A stretch of 64,000 nt of DNA, from assembly GCF_024138165.1 (NCBI RefSeq), contig NZ_CP100000.1, forward strand, positions 2,170,001-2,234,000. Reading direction: 5' to 3'. Source of the DNA: Halorussus vallis (GTDB lineage Archaea > Halobacteriota > Halobacteria > Halobacteriales > Haladaptataceae). Each line of letters begins with the position of its first letter. The stretch's first letter is position 1. The position numbers and the translations under genes are program-made. Shown piece by piece: positions 43,920-53,496 of this stretch. A model generated the notes under the pieces. It ran no database searches and was not told the origin of the DNA. It worked only from the letters and a program-made list of their open reading frames with translations.

Positions 43920-45146
43920 ATGGGGGAGACACGAACTACCGACGAGACGACGGTCCTCGTCGTCGGGGGCGGGGCGACTGGCGTCGGTATCGCGCGGGAC
44001 CTGAGCATGCGCGGGGTCGAAACCAGGGTCGTCGAGCGCGGGAACCTGACCAGCGGCGCGACCGGTCACACCCACGGGGTCCTGCACAGCGGCGCGCGCT
44101 ACGCGGTCGCCGACCCGGACAGCGCGGCCGAGTGCATCGCGGAGAACCGCATCCTGCGCGACGTCGCGGCGGGGTGCGTGCGGGAAACCGGCGGCTACTT
44201 CCTCGACCTGCCGGGCGACCCCGAGGAGTACTTCGAGCGCAAGGTCGACGCCTGCCGCGAGGCCGGCATCGACGTCGAGACGGTCGACGGCGACGACCTC
44301 CGGGAGGACCGGCCGTGGTTGACGCCCGAGATCGAGCGCGCGCTCCGGGTTCCCGACGGCGTCGTGGACGCGTACAAGTTGACGGTCGCCAACGCCGTCG
44401 ACGCTCGCGAACACGGCGCGACGGTCACCACGGGGGCCGAGGTCGTCGACTTCCACGCCGAGGACGGTCGACTCGCGGGCGCGACCGTCCGGACCGACGA
44501 GGGGACCGAGCGAATCGACGCCGACCACGTCGTCAACGCCGCGGGCGCGTGGGCGGGCGAGGTCGCCGCGCTCGCCGGCGTCGAGGTACCGATGAAACCC
44601 TCGAAGGGCGTGATGGTCGTGGTGGACTTCGAGGGCGTCGACGCGGTGTACAACCGGTGTCGGCCGACCGCCGACGGCGACATCGTCGTGCCGCGGCCCG
44701 ACTCGGTCGTCCTCGGCACGACGAGCGAGGAGGTTTCGGACCCCGACGACTACCCGACCGAGCGCGAGGAGGTCGACCGGATGGTCGCGGAGGGGAGCGA
44801 GATGATACCCGACCTCCGGGACGCCGCGGTCCGGGAGGCCTACTGGGGCGTCCGGCCGCTGTTCGGCGGGACCGAGCGGACGTTCGCCGACGGCCGGGCG
44901 CTCACCCGGAGTTACACGCTGTTGGACCACGCGACTCGCGACGACCTCGCCGGGTTCTCGACCATCGTCGGCGGAAAGCTCACGACCTACCGGCTGATGG
45001 CCGAGTCGGTCGCGGACGCGGTCTGCGACCGACTCGGCGTCTCGGGCGAGTGCCGGACCGCCGACGAACCGCTTCCGGGACCGGGCGACGAGGCGTTCGA
45101 GGCCGCGCTGGCAGAGTTCGGCCCGCGCCCGCCCGCCGCGGAGTAG
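43920..45146 (+). CDS. GlpA-like FAD-dependent glycerol-3-phosphate dehydrogenase, short form
   Basis: A 408-residue FAD enzyme. The N-terminal dinucleotide fold VLVVGGGATGVGIARDLSMRG, the motif SGATGHTHGVLHSGARYAV and the late segment STIVGGKLTTYRLMAE match the catalytic domain of GlpA/GlpD. GlpA subunits normally run to about 550-590 residues, with a C-terminal Fe-S domain; here the protein ends after the DAO domain and no glpB or glpC follows. It may therefore be a paralog with another substrate, such as a hydroxy acid. The start is the ATG at 43920. Confidence 0.8.
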   Translation: MGETRTTDETTVLVVGGGATGVGIARDLSMRGVETRVVERGNLTSGATGHTHGVLHSGARYAVADPDSAAECIAENRILRDVAAGCVRETGGYFLDLPGDPEEYFERKVDACREAGIDVETVDGDDLREDRPWLTPEIERALRVPDGVVDAYKLTVANAVDAREHGATVTTGAEVVDFHAEDGRLAGATVRTDEGTERIDADHVVNAAGAWAGEVAALAGVEVPMKPSKGVMVVVDFEGVDAVYNRCRPTADGDIVVPRPDSVVLGTTSEEVSDPDDYPTEREEVDRMVAEGSEMIPDLRDAAVREAYWGVRPLFGGTERTFADGRALTRSYTLLDHATRDDLAGFSTIVGGKLTTYRLMAESVADAVCDRLGVSGECRTADEPLPGPGDEAFEAALAEFGPRPPAAE

Positions 45147-45163
45147 CGACGTCGCGCACGACT

Positions 45164-45204
45164 GACATCGACGACGGCGGCGACTCGCCGCCGTCGTCGA
45201 TGTC
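45164..45204. terminator. Perfect 20-bp-arm palindrome after the GlpA-like gene
   Basis: The arms 45164-45183 and 45185-45204 are exact inverted repeats with a single-base centre (GACATCGACGACGG... mirrored). It starts 18 bp after the GlpA-like stop. No long T run follows directly, though CCCCTCTATTT lies just downstream. Confidence 0.6.
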
Positions 45205-45279
45205 GCCAACCCCTCTATTTCGCCTGGAGAGCCCGACACCGATTTGACTACGAAAGCCCGGGTGGCTTAAGGCAGGACG

Positions 45280-45331
45280 CGCGCGAGACGGGCGTCTGAC
45301 GGCGTCAGACGCCCGTCTCGCGCGGCTTTTT
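45280..45331 (+). terminator. Perfect 21-bp-arm hairpin followed by a T run
   Basis: Arms 45280-45300 and 45304-45324 (CGCGCGAGACGG... mirrored) with a 3-base loop are followed by TTTTT at 45327-45331. This is a strong intrinsic-terminator-like structure. It lies only about 27 bp before the GTG of the next gene, so it could also regulate that gene. Confidence 0.65.
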
Positions 45332-45357
45332 GGGGTTTCGGCCCGTGTTACTCGTTC

Positions 45358-45834
45358 GTGAGCACCGATACCCCCGAGAACGCTCACGACCCGACTGCCC
45401 GGAGGGTGAACGCAGGCGAAACGGAGGACGAACGCGTGGTGGAGGACGTGGGAGACGGAGAACCAGCGGTCGACGACGCCGACGACCTGGTGGTGGTCGT
45501 CTGCCCGCAGGACACCCGCGAGCGACTCCGACCCGAACTGGAGGAGGGTCGCGCACAGCTCTACGAACGATACGAACGGAAGTACGAGGACCTGCTGGCC
45601 GAGCGCGCCCAACTGGAAGACGAGGTGTCGTGTCTCGAACGCCAGTTGGCCCACAAGGAGGCCCAACTCGACGCCGTGGTCGCCCGCAACGAGCGAATCC
45701 TCTCGGAGCGAACCGAGTCGTTCCGCAGGGAAATCGCCGACCGGCGCGACGAGACGGGAACCGACGGATTCCAGTGGACCGGACGCAAGCGCGCGCCCGG
45801 CCTGCTCGCCCGGCTGAAGCGGTGGCTCCCCTGA
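45358..45834 (+). CDS. Coiled-coil protein of unknown function
   Basis: A 158-residue protein. Residues 1 to about 50 are acidic and disordered, with an LVVVVCPQDTRERLRPELEE segment at about 43-62. Residues about 60-125 form a heptad-rich coiled coil (YEDLLAERAQLEDEVSCLERQ). A short basic C-terminus ends in LLARLKRWLP, which could associate with the membrane. The start is GTG at 45358. It resembles no family I know. Codon use is normal for the chromosome. Confidence 0.6.
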   Translation: MSTDTPENAHDPTARRVNAGETEDERVVEDVGDGEPAVDDADDLVVVVCPQDTRERLRPELEEGRAQLYERYERKYEDLLAERAQLEDEVSCLERQLAHKEAQLDAVVARNERILSERTESFRREIADRRDETGTDGFQWTGRKRAPGLLARLKRWLP

Positions 45835-45859
45835 CGGCCGGCCCTTTTTCGCCGCCCGC

Positions 45860-47077
45860 CTACTCGGTTCGCGCCAACCAGACCACGACCAGCGCGCCGA
45901 CCGCGAGACAGCCGAGCAGTCCGGCGAACGCCGTCTCGTAGGAGGTCCGGCCGGCGACGTAGCCGACGTAGCTCGGTCCGAGACTGCCGACGCCGATGTA
46001 GACGGTCCGGGTCGCGCCGAGGTCGCCGCCCATGCTTCCCTCGGGGAACGCGTCCATGAGGAACGCTTGCATCACCGGCGGGTAGGCCATCAGTCCGGCG
46101 GCGAAGACGACGACGCCGACCGAAACCGCGACCGTCCCCGAGGCGAGCAGGACGCCGGTCAGCGCCGCGGCCGCGAGCGCGAGCGCGGCCGCGGCGACCT
46201 TCGAGCGCCCGAACCGGTCGCCCAGCGATCCCGCGACCGGCTTGACCAGCGCGCCGACGACGAACAGCGCGGCGAACCCGCCGCCCGCGAGTCCCGGCGG
46301 GAAGTCCTTCGCCCGCTGGAGGAACGTGGGGAGGAAACCGGCGGCGCTCTGCCAGGTGAACGCGTAGAGGGCGTACGCCAACAGCAACCACCGCAGCCGA
46401 CGCTGGTCGAGGAGTCGTCGACCGGTCGAGAGCGCGTCGGCGAGGCCGTCGGCGACCGCCTCGCTGTCGATTTCGGGGAGCGTGTAGCGCTCGCGGGCCC
46501 AGAGGTGGAGCGCTAACGCGACGCCGACGACCACGGCGACGACCGGGAGGTAGGCGGCCCGCCAGGTGGCGACCGCCAGGACCGCGACCGCGAGGCCGGC
46601 CGCAGCGGCCCCGCCCACGTCGCCGGAGGCGGTGTGGAGGCCGAACGCCTGCCCGCGACGCTCGACGAACAAGTCCGAGACGAGCGCCCGCGCGGGCGTC
46701 GGGTAGAGCCCCGCGCCGGTGCCGACGACGGCCGCCCCGAGCAGGAAGACGGGGTAGCCCGGCGCGGTCGCGAGGACGCTGAAGCCGACCGCGAGCAGGA
46801 CGAGGCCGGCCACCAGCAGGGTCTTGCGCGTCAGGCGATCTGAGAGGCGACCGCTCGGGTACTGACAGAGCGCGTAGAGCCCCCACAGCGTGGTGAACGC
46901 CACGCCGGACTGGAAATCGGTGATGGCGAGTTTCTGCATCACGGTCGGCAACAGCGGCGAGAGGACGAGTCGGCCAGCCTGAATCGCGGCCCAGCCGAGC
47001 GACGCCGCGAGCAAGAGGCGGCCGGAGTAGCCGGTCAACAGGCGCTCGCTCGACTCCTCGGCGTGACCGTGGGACAC
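45860..47077 (-). CDS. Major facilitator superfamily permease
   Basis: A 405-residue permease with twelve predicted helices. The loop 2-3 motif SGRLSDRLTRKTLLV and its second-half equivalent AGSLGDRFGRSKVAAA are MFS signatures. The start is GTG at 47077, giving a short polar N-terminus SHGHAEESSERLLTG before the first helix. The in-frame upstream extension is basic and low-similarity. The substrate is unknown. It is convergent with the coiled-coil gene. Confidence 0.85.
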   Translation of the reverse strand: MSHGHAEESSERLLTGYSGRLLLAASLGWAAIQAGRLVLSPLLPTVMQKLAITDFQSGVAFTTLWGLYALCQYPSGRLSDRLTRKTLLVAGLVLLAVGFSVLATAPGYPVFLLGAAVVGTGAGLYPTPARALVSDLFVERRGQAFGLHTASGDVGGAAAAGLAVAVLAVATWRAAYLPVVAVVVGVALALHLWARERYTLPEIDSEAVADGLADALSTGRRLLDQRRLRWLLLAYALYAFTWQSAAGFLPTFLQRAKDFPPGLAGGGFAALFVVGALVKPVAGSLGDRFGRSKVAAAALALAAAALTGVLLASGTVAVSVGVVVFAAGLMAYPPVMQAFLMDAFPEGSMGGDLGATRTVYIGVGSLGPSYVGYVAGRTSYETAFAGLLGCLAVGALVVVWLARTE

Positions 47078-47410
47078 GTCGGAGGAACGCGGCGGAGCTA
47101 TTTGAGTTCGGCTCTTCCGGCAGGCGCGTCGGATTTTTGCTGAACGATGTCCGACAGTATCCGCATCGTTCCCGACCAACGCCGGTTCCCCCGCGGCTCC
47201 TTCGAGTACCACCGGATTGTCTTGGGTGGTACGTTCGTATCATCCCCTCCGATCGTGACGTGAGAGCCGTCCCTGGCCGTACCTAGACAACGTAGAGTTC
47301 AACGGGCCGAGAGATATACCTTCATTCGAACGTTAGTCCGGCGTAGACTGTATCGACTATGCATTGGGAGAACAAAGACATTATATTATTTGGCAGCTCA
47401 TGTTGGCGAT

Positions 47411-47905
47411 ATGGATAGAAGAGATTTTTTAAAGGTGGTGTCCGCGTGTGGAGTTCTAGTGACGAGTGGTTGTAGTTCGTCTATTGCCGGACCGGATCTC
47501 CCACTGAGAATGATTAGGGTGGTGAATACTCTCGGAAATAGTATAAGGGTAAGAGTGGAAGTTATGGACGGTAACGGGGATACGGCCCTTCGGAAATCGG
47601 AGCGTCTTCGTGCAATATCTCCCGATGGACACGCCGAAGAACTGGTTATTTACCCCGAGCAATTCGAACGGGTGAAAAACCATACGTTCAGTTTATACGT
47701 TGACGGGACACAGGTATCCTCGATTACCGGAGAGACCATCAGACAACGTCACATAGAGGACGCGACTCGAGACTCTTGTGTTGGACAGCATTGGTTAGTA
47801 TGGGATAAGACCTCAAGGGGCACTCTTAAAATCAGTTCATCATCGGAACTTTTCGAGAACTGCAACATCCCACGACCCAGTAATTCGACGAAGAGTCTCA
47901 CCTAA
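47411..47905 (+). CDS. Lower-GC exported lipoprotein, unknown function
   Basis: A 164-residue protein with a Tat-like twin-arginine start (MDRRDFLKVVSACGVLVTSGC) and a lipobox-like TSGC, then a small beta-rich domain (IRVVNTLGNSIRVRVEVMDG) resembling transthyretin-like surface domains. A TATA-like ATTATATTATTTGG at about 47378-47391 lies about 27 bp upstream. Composition is clearly lower in GC with many AT-ending codons, so it was probably acquired by transfer. No family is recognised. Confidence 0.6.
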   Translation: MDRRDFLKVVSACGVLVTSGCSSSIAGPDLPLRMIRVVNTLGNSIRVRVEVMDGNGDTALRKSERLRAISPDGHAEELVIYPEQFERVKNHTFSLYVDGTQVSSITGETIRQRHIEDATRDSCVGQHWLVWDKTSRGTLKISSSSELFENCNIPRPSNSTKSLT

Positions 47906-48078
47906 ATAGAACGGAGTCCGCGTCTCAGCGCTCAGTTCATCGTTCCGAACAGCAAACCGAGGATACAAGAAGAGAACAGCATCGGTGTTCCAACGCTCCA
48001 CGGACACGCGCAAGGTAGAAGCGTTTTATCTCACCGCTCGGGATTTTCACAGTCGTAGCGAGAAGAAGAGTGAGGGCG

Positions 48079-49185
48079 TTACTGGGTCGTCTTGTTTCGA
48101 GAGACGATTTTAGTCGGCGGATTGAGCGCGATCCTCGTAAGCTCACCGTCAACTTGCTCGGACAGTCGCTTCACGCGAGTGCTCAAGTGGCTAGTGGTTT
48201 TAACTATCGGGTCGTCAACCTGTCCACCGGATACGTTGACGATGCCGTATCGCTCCTTCTCTTCGGCCGTAAATCGACCCGTAGGGGATGTCGACGTTCC
48301 AGATGCCAGAACACTGCCACCGCCCGTGTCCCACGTATACACGTCGTACTCTGTTTCCCACGACTCGCCTCGGCCGGAATAGCCACTGGTAACATGGAGG
48401 TCTACACCGCCCTTCGGATCTCCCATTCGCGTCTGAACGCGATCGTAGTGACCCATCTTGCTCGTGTACTCGGTGGTGTGCTCTTGGCCGAAGAGATTCT
48501 TGTCGAACGTCACTTCGATCCCGCTTCGTCCGTCCACACTAATATTCGATTGACCGTCTTCTTTCGCTAGTTTGTCCATAATGCTTTCTGCTCCGAGTGC
48601 GATTGTGGCGGCTGCTCCGGTGTACGGGTTGGAGGTCGCCGCAGCGGTGAGAAGACTGGTCGCCGTTTTGAAAGCGGGTTCCACCCAGCCAGGGAGTGTC
48701 GGCGTCGTCCCACCTTTCGGGAAGAATCCTCGGTAACCTGCTTCGGGGTCAATTTGGCCGTACGACGAGTCGCCGTTGACCCATTTCATCGTGGTTCGTC
48801 CGATGTTGCTGATTTCCTCCCAAGTTTGCGGCTGGTATTCGCTCGACTTCATCCTGTAGTTCCGGGTTACAGAACAACCACACAGCCCGACGTACGCTTG
48901 CCAGCCGTACGTGTCCGTTTCGAAAACGTCCAGAATCCGTACTTCGGATCCGCCGAAGGAGTAGTTGAAAAGGTCGGTCGAACTTGGGTCCTTGCCGGCG
49001 TCCCAGTTGTAAGACAGCTCTTTCGAGTTAGAATCGACTGTAGACTCGATCGTCGGGTTCGTTTGAAGGGCTCGTGTGACGTTGACTCGTCGTTTCTTCG
49101 ATGCTCCGACGACTTGTGACGTTGATCCAATTCCGATTCCTGTCGCTGCAACCTGACGGAGGAAATTTCTTCTTCCTTTCGACAT
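48079..49185 (-). CDS. Tat-exported protein of unknown function
   Basis: A 368-residue protein with a Tat signal (RRNFLRQVAATGIGIG, cleavage near residue 28). The N-terminal half is polar and beta-rich with a CGC motif (VGLCGCSVTRNYRMKSSEYQ). A central amphipathic Ala/Thr-rich helix region (about 170-215: KTATSLLTAAATSNPYTGAA) follows. The C-terminal half contains VDGRSGIEVTFDK and GGVDLHVTSGYSG. The central helix is compatible with membrane interaction, as in secreted antimicrobial proteins, but there is no homology to support it. Composition is lower in GC, like its neighbour. Confidence 0.6.
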   Translation of the reverse strand: MSKGRRNFLRQVAATGIGIGSTSQVVGASKKRRVNVTRALQTNPTIESTVDSNSKELSYNWDAGKDPSSTDLFNYSFGGSEVRILDVFETDTYGWQAYVGLCGCSVTRNYRMKSSEYQPQTWEEISNIGRTTMKWVNGDSSYGQIDPEAGYRGFFPKGGTTPTLPGWVEPAFKTATSLLTAAATSNPYTGAAATIALGAESIMDKLAKEDGQSNISVDGRSGIEVTFDKNLFGQEHTTEYTSKMGHYDRVQTRMGDPKGGVDLHVTSGYSGRGESWETEYDVYTWDTGGGSVLASGTSTSPTGRFTAEEKERYGIVNVSGGQVDDPIVKTTSHLSTRVKRLSEQVDGELTRIALNPPTKIVSRNKTTQ

Positions 49186-49927
49186 TGCAATTTTCTGTGC
49201 TTGCTAGTCATATATATTATTTACTAACCATATTAGTATTTAAAGTAATGAAAATTCTATAAATATAACATTGTTCTCGGATGATAGAAATGGGGGGAGT
49301 CCTTACCCCTACGCCGGTTAAGGAAATTACAAAGGCCCAGTGTACGACTCACGATTTGAACTCGTTAAGGGCTGGCCGAGAGTCGGAGGTACAGACTCGG
49401 TATCGCCTCTTCTCTTGGCGATGAGTATTCGATGTTCAAAGTAAACGGATGGATGCAGATTGAGCCTAGGCGCTGACTGGACAGTACCGTCGACGGTGGA
49501 CGGTCGAGAACGAGTAAAAGTCGATTAAGGCTAGCTTTCTGCCGACCGCGACTAGGGCTACTGCATCCGATTCCAGATATCGTCGTGGAGTCGGCAACGG
49601 TTCACACCGAACAGAAATCACCGCAGTACCGGTCTTGCCGAATTTGGAGTGTCCATGCACGTCCGTATCGACCGAAAAGGAAATTTAGTATAGCACTATC
49701 AAGTTTACCTTCGGGTCCTCCCGATTTGGAGGTGCGCTGTGCGAAAGCGGTAGAAACGGCGAACGACCTTCTGACGGCGTTCGAGAGCCTCGGTCGGGCG
49801 AGGGGCGACGAGCAGTTCGTGATCCCGAGACGACCGAACCGGCCGCGGAGCTATTGAGATCGAGTCAATCCGCCGGTCGACTACCAGTCTGCGTGTTCGA
49901 GAAGAAGCGAGACGTCGGCCGAACCGC
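49186..49927. other. Gene-poor lower-GC stretch with a possible gene fragment
   Basis: About 740 bp without a convincing gene. Positions 49200-49275 are very AT-rich (ATATATATTATTTAC and neighbours) and probably contain the promoter of the exported-protein gene at 49185. At about 49722-49857 (plus strand) one frame regains GC-rich third positions and reads EVRCAKAVETANDLLTAFES before an Arg-rich end. It has no proper start, so it may be the 3' remnant of a decayed gene. Confidence 0.45.
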
Positions 49928-51514
49928 CTACTCCGCGCCGTTAAGTTCGATGTACTGGACGCCGATGATGCGCTCGTCGCTCTCCAGGGCCGCCTTGGCG
50001 TCGTCGGGCACCTGCTCGTCGAGCGTGTAGACGGTCAGCGCCTCGCCGCCGATGGTTTCGCGGGCGTTGAACATCCCCGCGATGTTGACCTCGTGGTCGC
50101 CCAGCACCGTGCCGATGAAGCCGATGACGCCCGGAGCGTCCTTGTTGCGCGCGACCAGCATGTGGCCGTGCGGGATGGCGTCGACCCGGTAGTCGTCGAT
50201 GCGGACGATGCGCGGGTCGTCGCCCGCGAACAGAGTACCCTCGACGCTCACCGAATCGTCGTCGCTCTGGACGGTGACGCGCACGAGGCTCTGGAAGTCC
50301 TCGGTCTGGCGGGTCTTGGACTCGGTAACCTCGACGCCGCGGTCCTCGGCTATCTGCGGGGCGTTGACCGCGTTGACCTGCCACTCCAGGGGCCGGAAGA
50401 CGCCCTTCTGGGCGCTGGCGGTGACGAGTTCGACGTCCTCCTCGGCGATGTCGCCCTCGTAGTGGATCTCGATGGACTCGATGCGCTCGTCGAGCAGTTG
50501 GGTGGCAATCTTGCCGGCAGTTTCCGCGAGGCCGATGTACGGCTCGACGCGGGGGAACGCGCTCTCGTCGATGGAGGGCGCGTTCAGCGCGTTGATGACC
50601 GGCTGTTCCTCGAACGCCGCGACCACCTGGTCGGCGGTGCTGGTGGCGACGTTCTCCTGGGCCGCCGAAGTGCTCGCGCCGAGGTGGGGCGTCACGACCA
50701 CGTCCTCGACCGAGAGCAGCGGGTTGTCCTCCGAGACGGGTTCGTCGGCGAAGACGTCGACCGCCGCGCCCGCGAGGACGCCGTCTTCGACGGCCTCGGC
50801 GAGCGCCGCCTCGTCGACGACGCCGCCGCGGGCACAGTTGACCACGTAGCCGCCCTCCAGTTGGGCGAGTTCCGCCTCGCTGATGAGGTCCTCCGTCTCG
50901 GGCGTGAGCGGGGTGTGGACCGTCAGGAAGTCGGCGCGGTCGAGACACTCGTCGAGGTCGACCAGTTCCGCACCGAGCTGGTCGGCCCGGTCCTCGCTGA
51001 TGTAGGGGTCGTAGGCCACGAGTTCCATGCCGAGCGAATCGAGCTTCTTCGCGACCTCCTGGCCGACGCGGCCGAGTCCGACGACGCCGAGGGTCTTGCC
51101 GTTGACCTCGGTGCCGAGATAGTCGCCCTTCGCCCACTCACCGTTCTTGAGTCGCGTGTGGGCCTGCGGGATGGACCGCGCCGCGGCGAACGCCATGGCG
51201 ACGGTGTGTTCGGCGGCCGCCCGGACGTTGCCTTCGGGCGCGTTGGCGACGATGACGCCGTGTTCGGTCGCGGCGTCGATGTCGATGTTGTCGACGCCGA
51301 TGCCCGCCCGACCCACGATGACGAGGTCCGGCGCGGCCTCGAAGACGTCGGCGGTCACCTCGGTGCCCGACCGGACGACGAGCGCGTTGGCGTCCGAGAC
51401 GGCCGAGAGGAGCGCGTCTCCCTCGACGTCGTAGGCTGTTTCGACGTCGTGGCCCGCCTCCCTGATGCGTTCTAACCCTGCGTCGGCGATGGGGTCCGTG
51501 ACGAGGACTTTCAT
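49928..51514 (-). CDS. serA: D-3-phosphoglycerate dehydrogenase
   Basis: A 528-residue enzyme for the first step of serine synthesis. It begins MKVLVTDPIADAGLERI and shows the NAD-binding motif GVVGLGRVGQEVAKKL (about 145-160), the catalytic Arg/Glu/His regions (NCARGGVVDE; TPHLGAST), an intervening ASB domain (about 310-440) and a C-terminal ACT domain (DAPGVIGFIGTVLGDHEVNIA). The three-domain length is the long form typical of haloarchaea. The ATG at 51514 is favoured over one at 51526, because the family starts at MKVLVTD. Confidence 0.96.
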   Translation of the reverse strand: MKVLVTDPIADAGLERIREAGHDVETAYDVEGDALLSAVSDANALVVRSGTEVTADVFEAAPDLVIVGRAGIGVDNIDIDAATEHGVIVANAPEGNVRAAAEHTVAMAFAAARSIPQAHTRLKNGEWAKGDYLGTEVNGKTLGVVGLGRVGQEVAKKLDSLGMELVAYDPYISEDRADQLGAELVDLDECLDRADFLTVHTPLTPETEDLISEAELAQLEGGYVVNCARGGVVDEAALAEAVEDGVLAGAAVDVFADEPVSEDNPLLSVEDVVVTPHLGASTSAAQENVATSTADQVVAAFEEQPVINALNAPSIDESAFPRVEPYIGLAETAGKIATQLLDERIESIEIHYEGDIAEEDVELVTASAQKGVFRPLEWQVNAVNAPQIAEDRGVEVTESKTRQTEDFQSLVRVTVQSDDDSVSVEGTLFAGDDPRIVRIDDYRVDAIPHGHMLVARNKDAPGVIGFIGTVLGDHEVNIAGMFNARETIGGEALTVYTLDEQVPDDAKAALESDERIIGVQYIELNGAE

Positions 51515-51778
51515 GGCTATGAACACTCATTCCGGCGGGATAATCCTTTCCTCGTCCGTGCATTTTGCCGACCGGCGGTCGAGTCGTTCGACCGGAGCCG
51601 CTGGCGTCAACCTCCGCCCGAACTTCGTACCCGCCGCAGCGACGGTGACCGCGTCCCTCGTCTTCCGGTACGCACCGATTCCCTGATGAACGATTCTACA
51701 GAAAACTAGCACGTGACGTCCGGTTACGCGGTCGGCGAACCGCCACCATTTAAACGGATTTCGTACGTTGTATCGAAC

Positions 51779-52990
51779 GTGCCAAGTCTACTCCTCCTCG
51801 TCGGTCTCGCGGTCGCGGTCTTCGTCGGGTTCAACATCGGCGGTTCCTCGACGGGCGTCGCGTTCGGCCCGGCGGTCGGCAGTCGCGTCGTCGGGAAACT
51901 CGGCGCGGCGGTGCTGATGGCCGGGTTCGCACTGTTGGGCGGCTGGACGGTCGGTCGGAACGTCGTCGCCACGATGGGCGGCGACATCGTCTCCTCGACC
52001 CTGTTCACGCTCCCCGCGAGCGTCGGCGTACTGTTCTTCGTGGGGCTGGCGCTACTCGTCTCGAACCTCTTCGGCGTGCCGGCCTCCACGTCGATGACCG
52101 CCGTCGGCGCCATCGCCGGCCTCGGCGTCGCCGCGGGCGACATCGACTGGGGCGTGATGGGCCGCATCGTCTCGTGGTGGCTGGTCGCGCCCATCGTCGC
52201 CTTCTGGGTCTGCGCGGTCATCGGTCGGTACCTCTACCCGTACCTGGACGTGTGGTTCCGCGTCGACCAGTCCGAAGGCCCGCTGCTGGAGTACAACCGC
52301 GTCGGGTCGCTTCCGTACCCGACCATCGGAACCAACACCACGCGGCGCGAACTGGTTAGCAGCGTCCTCGTGGTCGCCATCGGCTGTTACATGGCGTTCT
52401 CGGCGGGCGCGAGCAACGTCGCCAACGCCGTCGCGCCGCTCATCGGGAGCGACGCGATCGGGATGGACCAGGGCATCCTGCTGGCGGCCGGCGCCATCGC
52501 GCTCGGGGCGTTCACCATCGCGCGGCGCACCCTCGACACGGTGGGCAACGACCTCACCGACCTGCCCCTGCTGGCGGCGCTCATCGTGGAAGTGGTGTCG
52601 GCGTCGCTCATCACGTTCCTCTCGGTCCTGGGAATCCCGGCGAGTCTGGCAGTGAGCGCGACGATGTGCATCATCGGCCTCGGCTGGGGTCGGGCGACCC
52701 GCGCCGTGCGGGTCCGGGACGCCGCGGCCGCCGCGGTCCGCGGCGACGGCGAGAGCGGCGCAGACGGTGACTCCGGCGACGGCGAGTCGAAGATGTCGGT
52801 CAACGCGCTCACCGCCGAACCCGAAGAGGAGGTCCGGCGAATCGGCGAGGACGACCCCTCCCAACTCCAGACCGCCGACCTGTTCGACCCGGCGGCGACC
52901 GGTCGGGTCATCATGCTCTGGATTCTCACCCCGACCATCTCGGCGCTCGCGTCGTTCCTCCTGTTCGAGTTCTTTCCGCTCTATCGGTAG
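51779..52990 (+). CDS. PiT-family inorganic phosphate permease
   Basis: A 403-residue transporter with the two PiT signatures: FVGFNIGGSSTGVAFGPAVG near the N-terminus and MAFSAGASNVANAVAPLIG in the second half, about ten helices in all. A cytosolic acidic loop (about 310-365) interrupts the last helices. The GTG at 51779 is chosen because the TATA box ATTTAAAC at 51748-51755 lies 24-31 bp upstream; an in-frame start at 51713 lies upstream of that box. It takes up phosphate with a coupling ion. Confidence 0.92.
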   Translation: MPSLLLLVGLAVAVFVGFNIGGSSTGVAFGPAVGSRVVGKLGAAVLMAGFALLGGWTVGRNVVATMGGDIVSSTLFTLPASVGVLFFVGLALLVSNLFGVPASTSMTAVGAIAGLGVAAGDIDWGVMGRIVSWWLVAPIVAFWVCAVIGRYLYPYLDVWFRVDQSEGPLLEYNRVGSLPYPTIGTNTTRRELVSSVLVVAIGCYMAFSAGASNVANAVAPLIGSDAIGMDQGILLAAGAIALGAFTIARRTLDTVGNDLTDLPLLAALIVEVVSASLITFLSVLGIPASLAVSATMCIIGLGWGRATRAVRVRDAAAAAVRGDGESGADGDSGDGESKMSVNALTAEPEEEVRRIGEDDPSQLQTADLFDPAATGRVIMLWILTPTISALASFLLFEFFPLYR

Positions 52991-53098
52991 ACCACCGCCT
53001 GATTTTTCCCGATTTATCAGTAGGTTCGACGCTCGACGCCGGGCAAAACGGACTGGAAACAATAACTACTAACCTTCCCGCGGACGAACCACGACGTG

Positions 53099-53488
53099 AT
53101 GCCAACCGTAGAATACCTCAACTACGAAGTGCTGGACGACCAGGGCTGGGACATGGACGACGACGACCTCTTCGAGCAGGCCGCCGACGCCGACCTCGGC
53201 GACGAGGACTACGGCACGCTCGACGTGGGCGAGGGCGAGTACATCCTCGAGGCCGCCGAGGCCCAGGGCTACGACTGGCCCTTCTCGTGCCGCGCCGGCG
53301 CCTGCGCGAACTGCGCGGCCATCGTCACGGATGGCGAAATCGACATGGACATGCAGCAAATCCTCAGCGACGAGGAGGTCGAGGAGAAGAACGTTCGCCT
53401 CACCTGTATCGGCAGCGCGGCGACCGACGAGGTCCAGATCGTCTACAACGCCAAGCACCTCGACTACCTCCAGAACCGCGTCATCTAA
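53099..53488 (+). CDS. fdx: Halobacterial-type [2Fe-2S] ferredoxin
   Basis: A 129-residue plant-type ferredoxin with the cluster cysteines in CRAGACANC and a fourth in LTCIG. As in known halophilic ferredoxins, an acidic segment of about 30 residues ([20 protein letters not shown]) is inserted near the N-terminus. It serves as electron carrier for 2-oxoacid oxidoreductases. The ATG at 53099 gives the family start [10 protein letters not shown]; the GTG one codon earlier is less likely. Confidence 0.95.
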   Translation: MPTVEYLNYEVLDDQGWDMDDDDLFEQAADADLGDEDYGTLDVGEGEYILEAAEAQGYDWPFSCRAGACANCAAIVTDGEIDMDMQQILSDEEVEEKNVRLTCIGSAATDEVQIVYNAKHLDYLQNRVI

Positions 53489-53496
53489 TCAACGGC

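Noticed and set aside
40507-43932. Very long minus-strand frame of over 1,100 codons
   Set aside because: It runs antisense through threonine synthase and out of frame through the HTTM gene. Its translation is Arg/Ala/Pro-rich with no domain.
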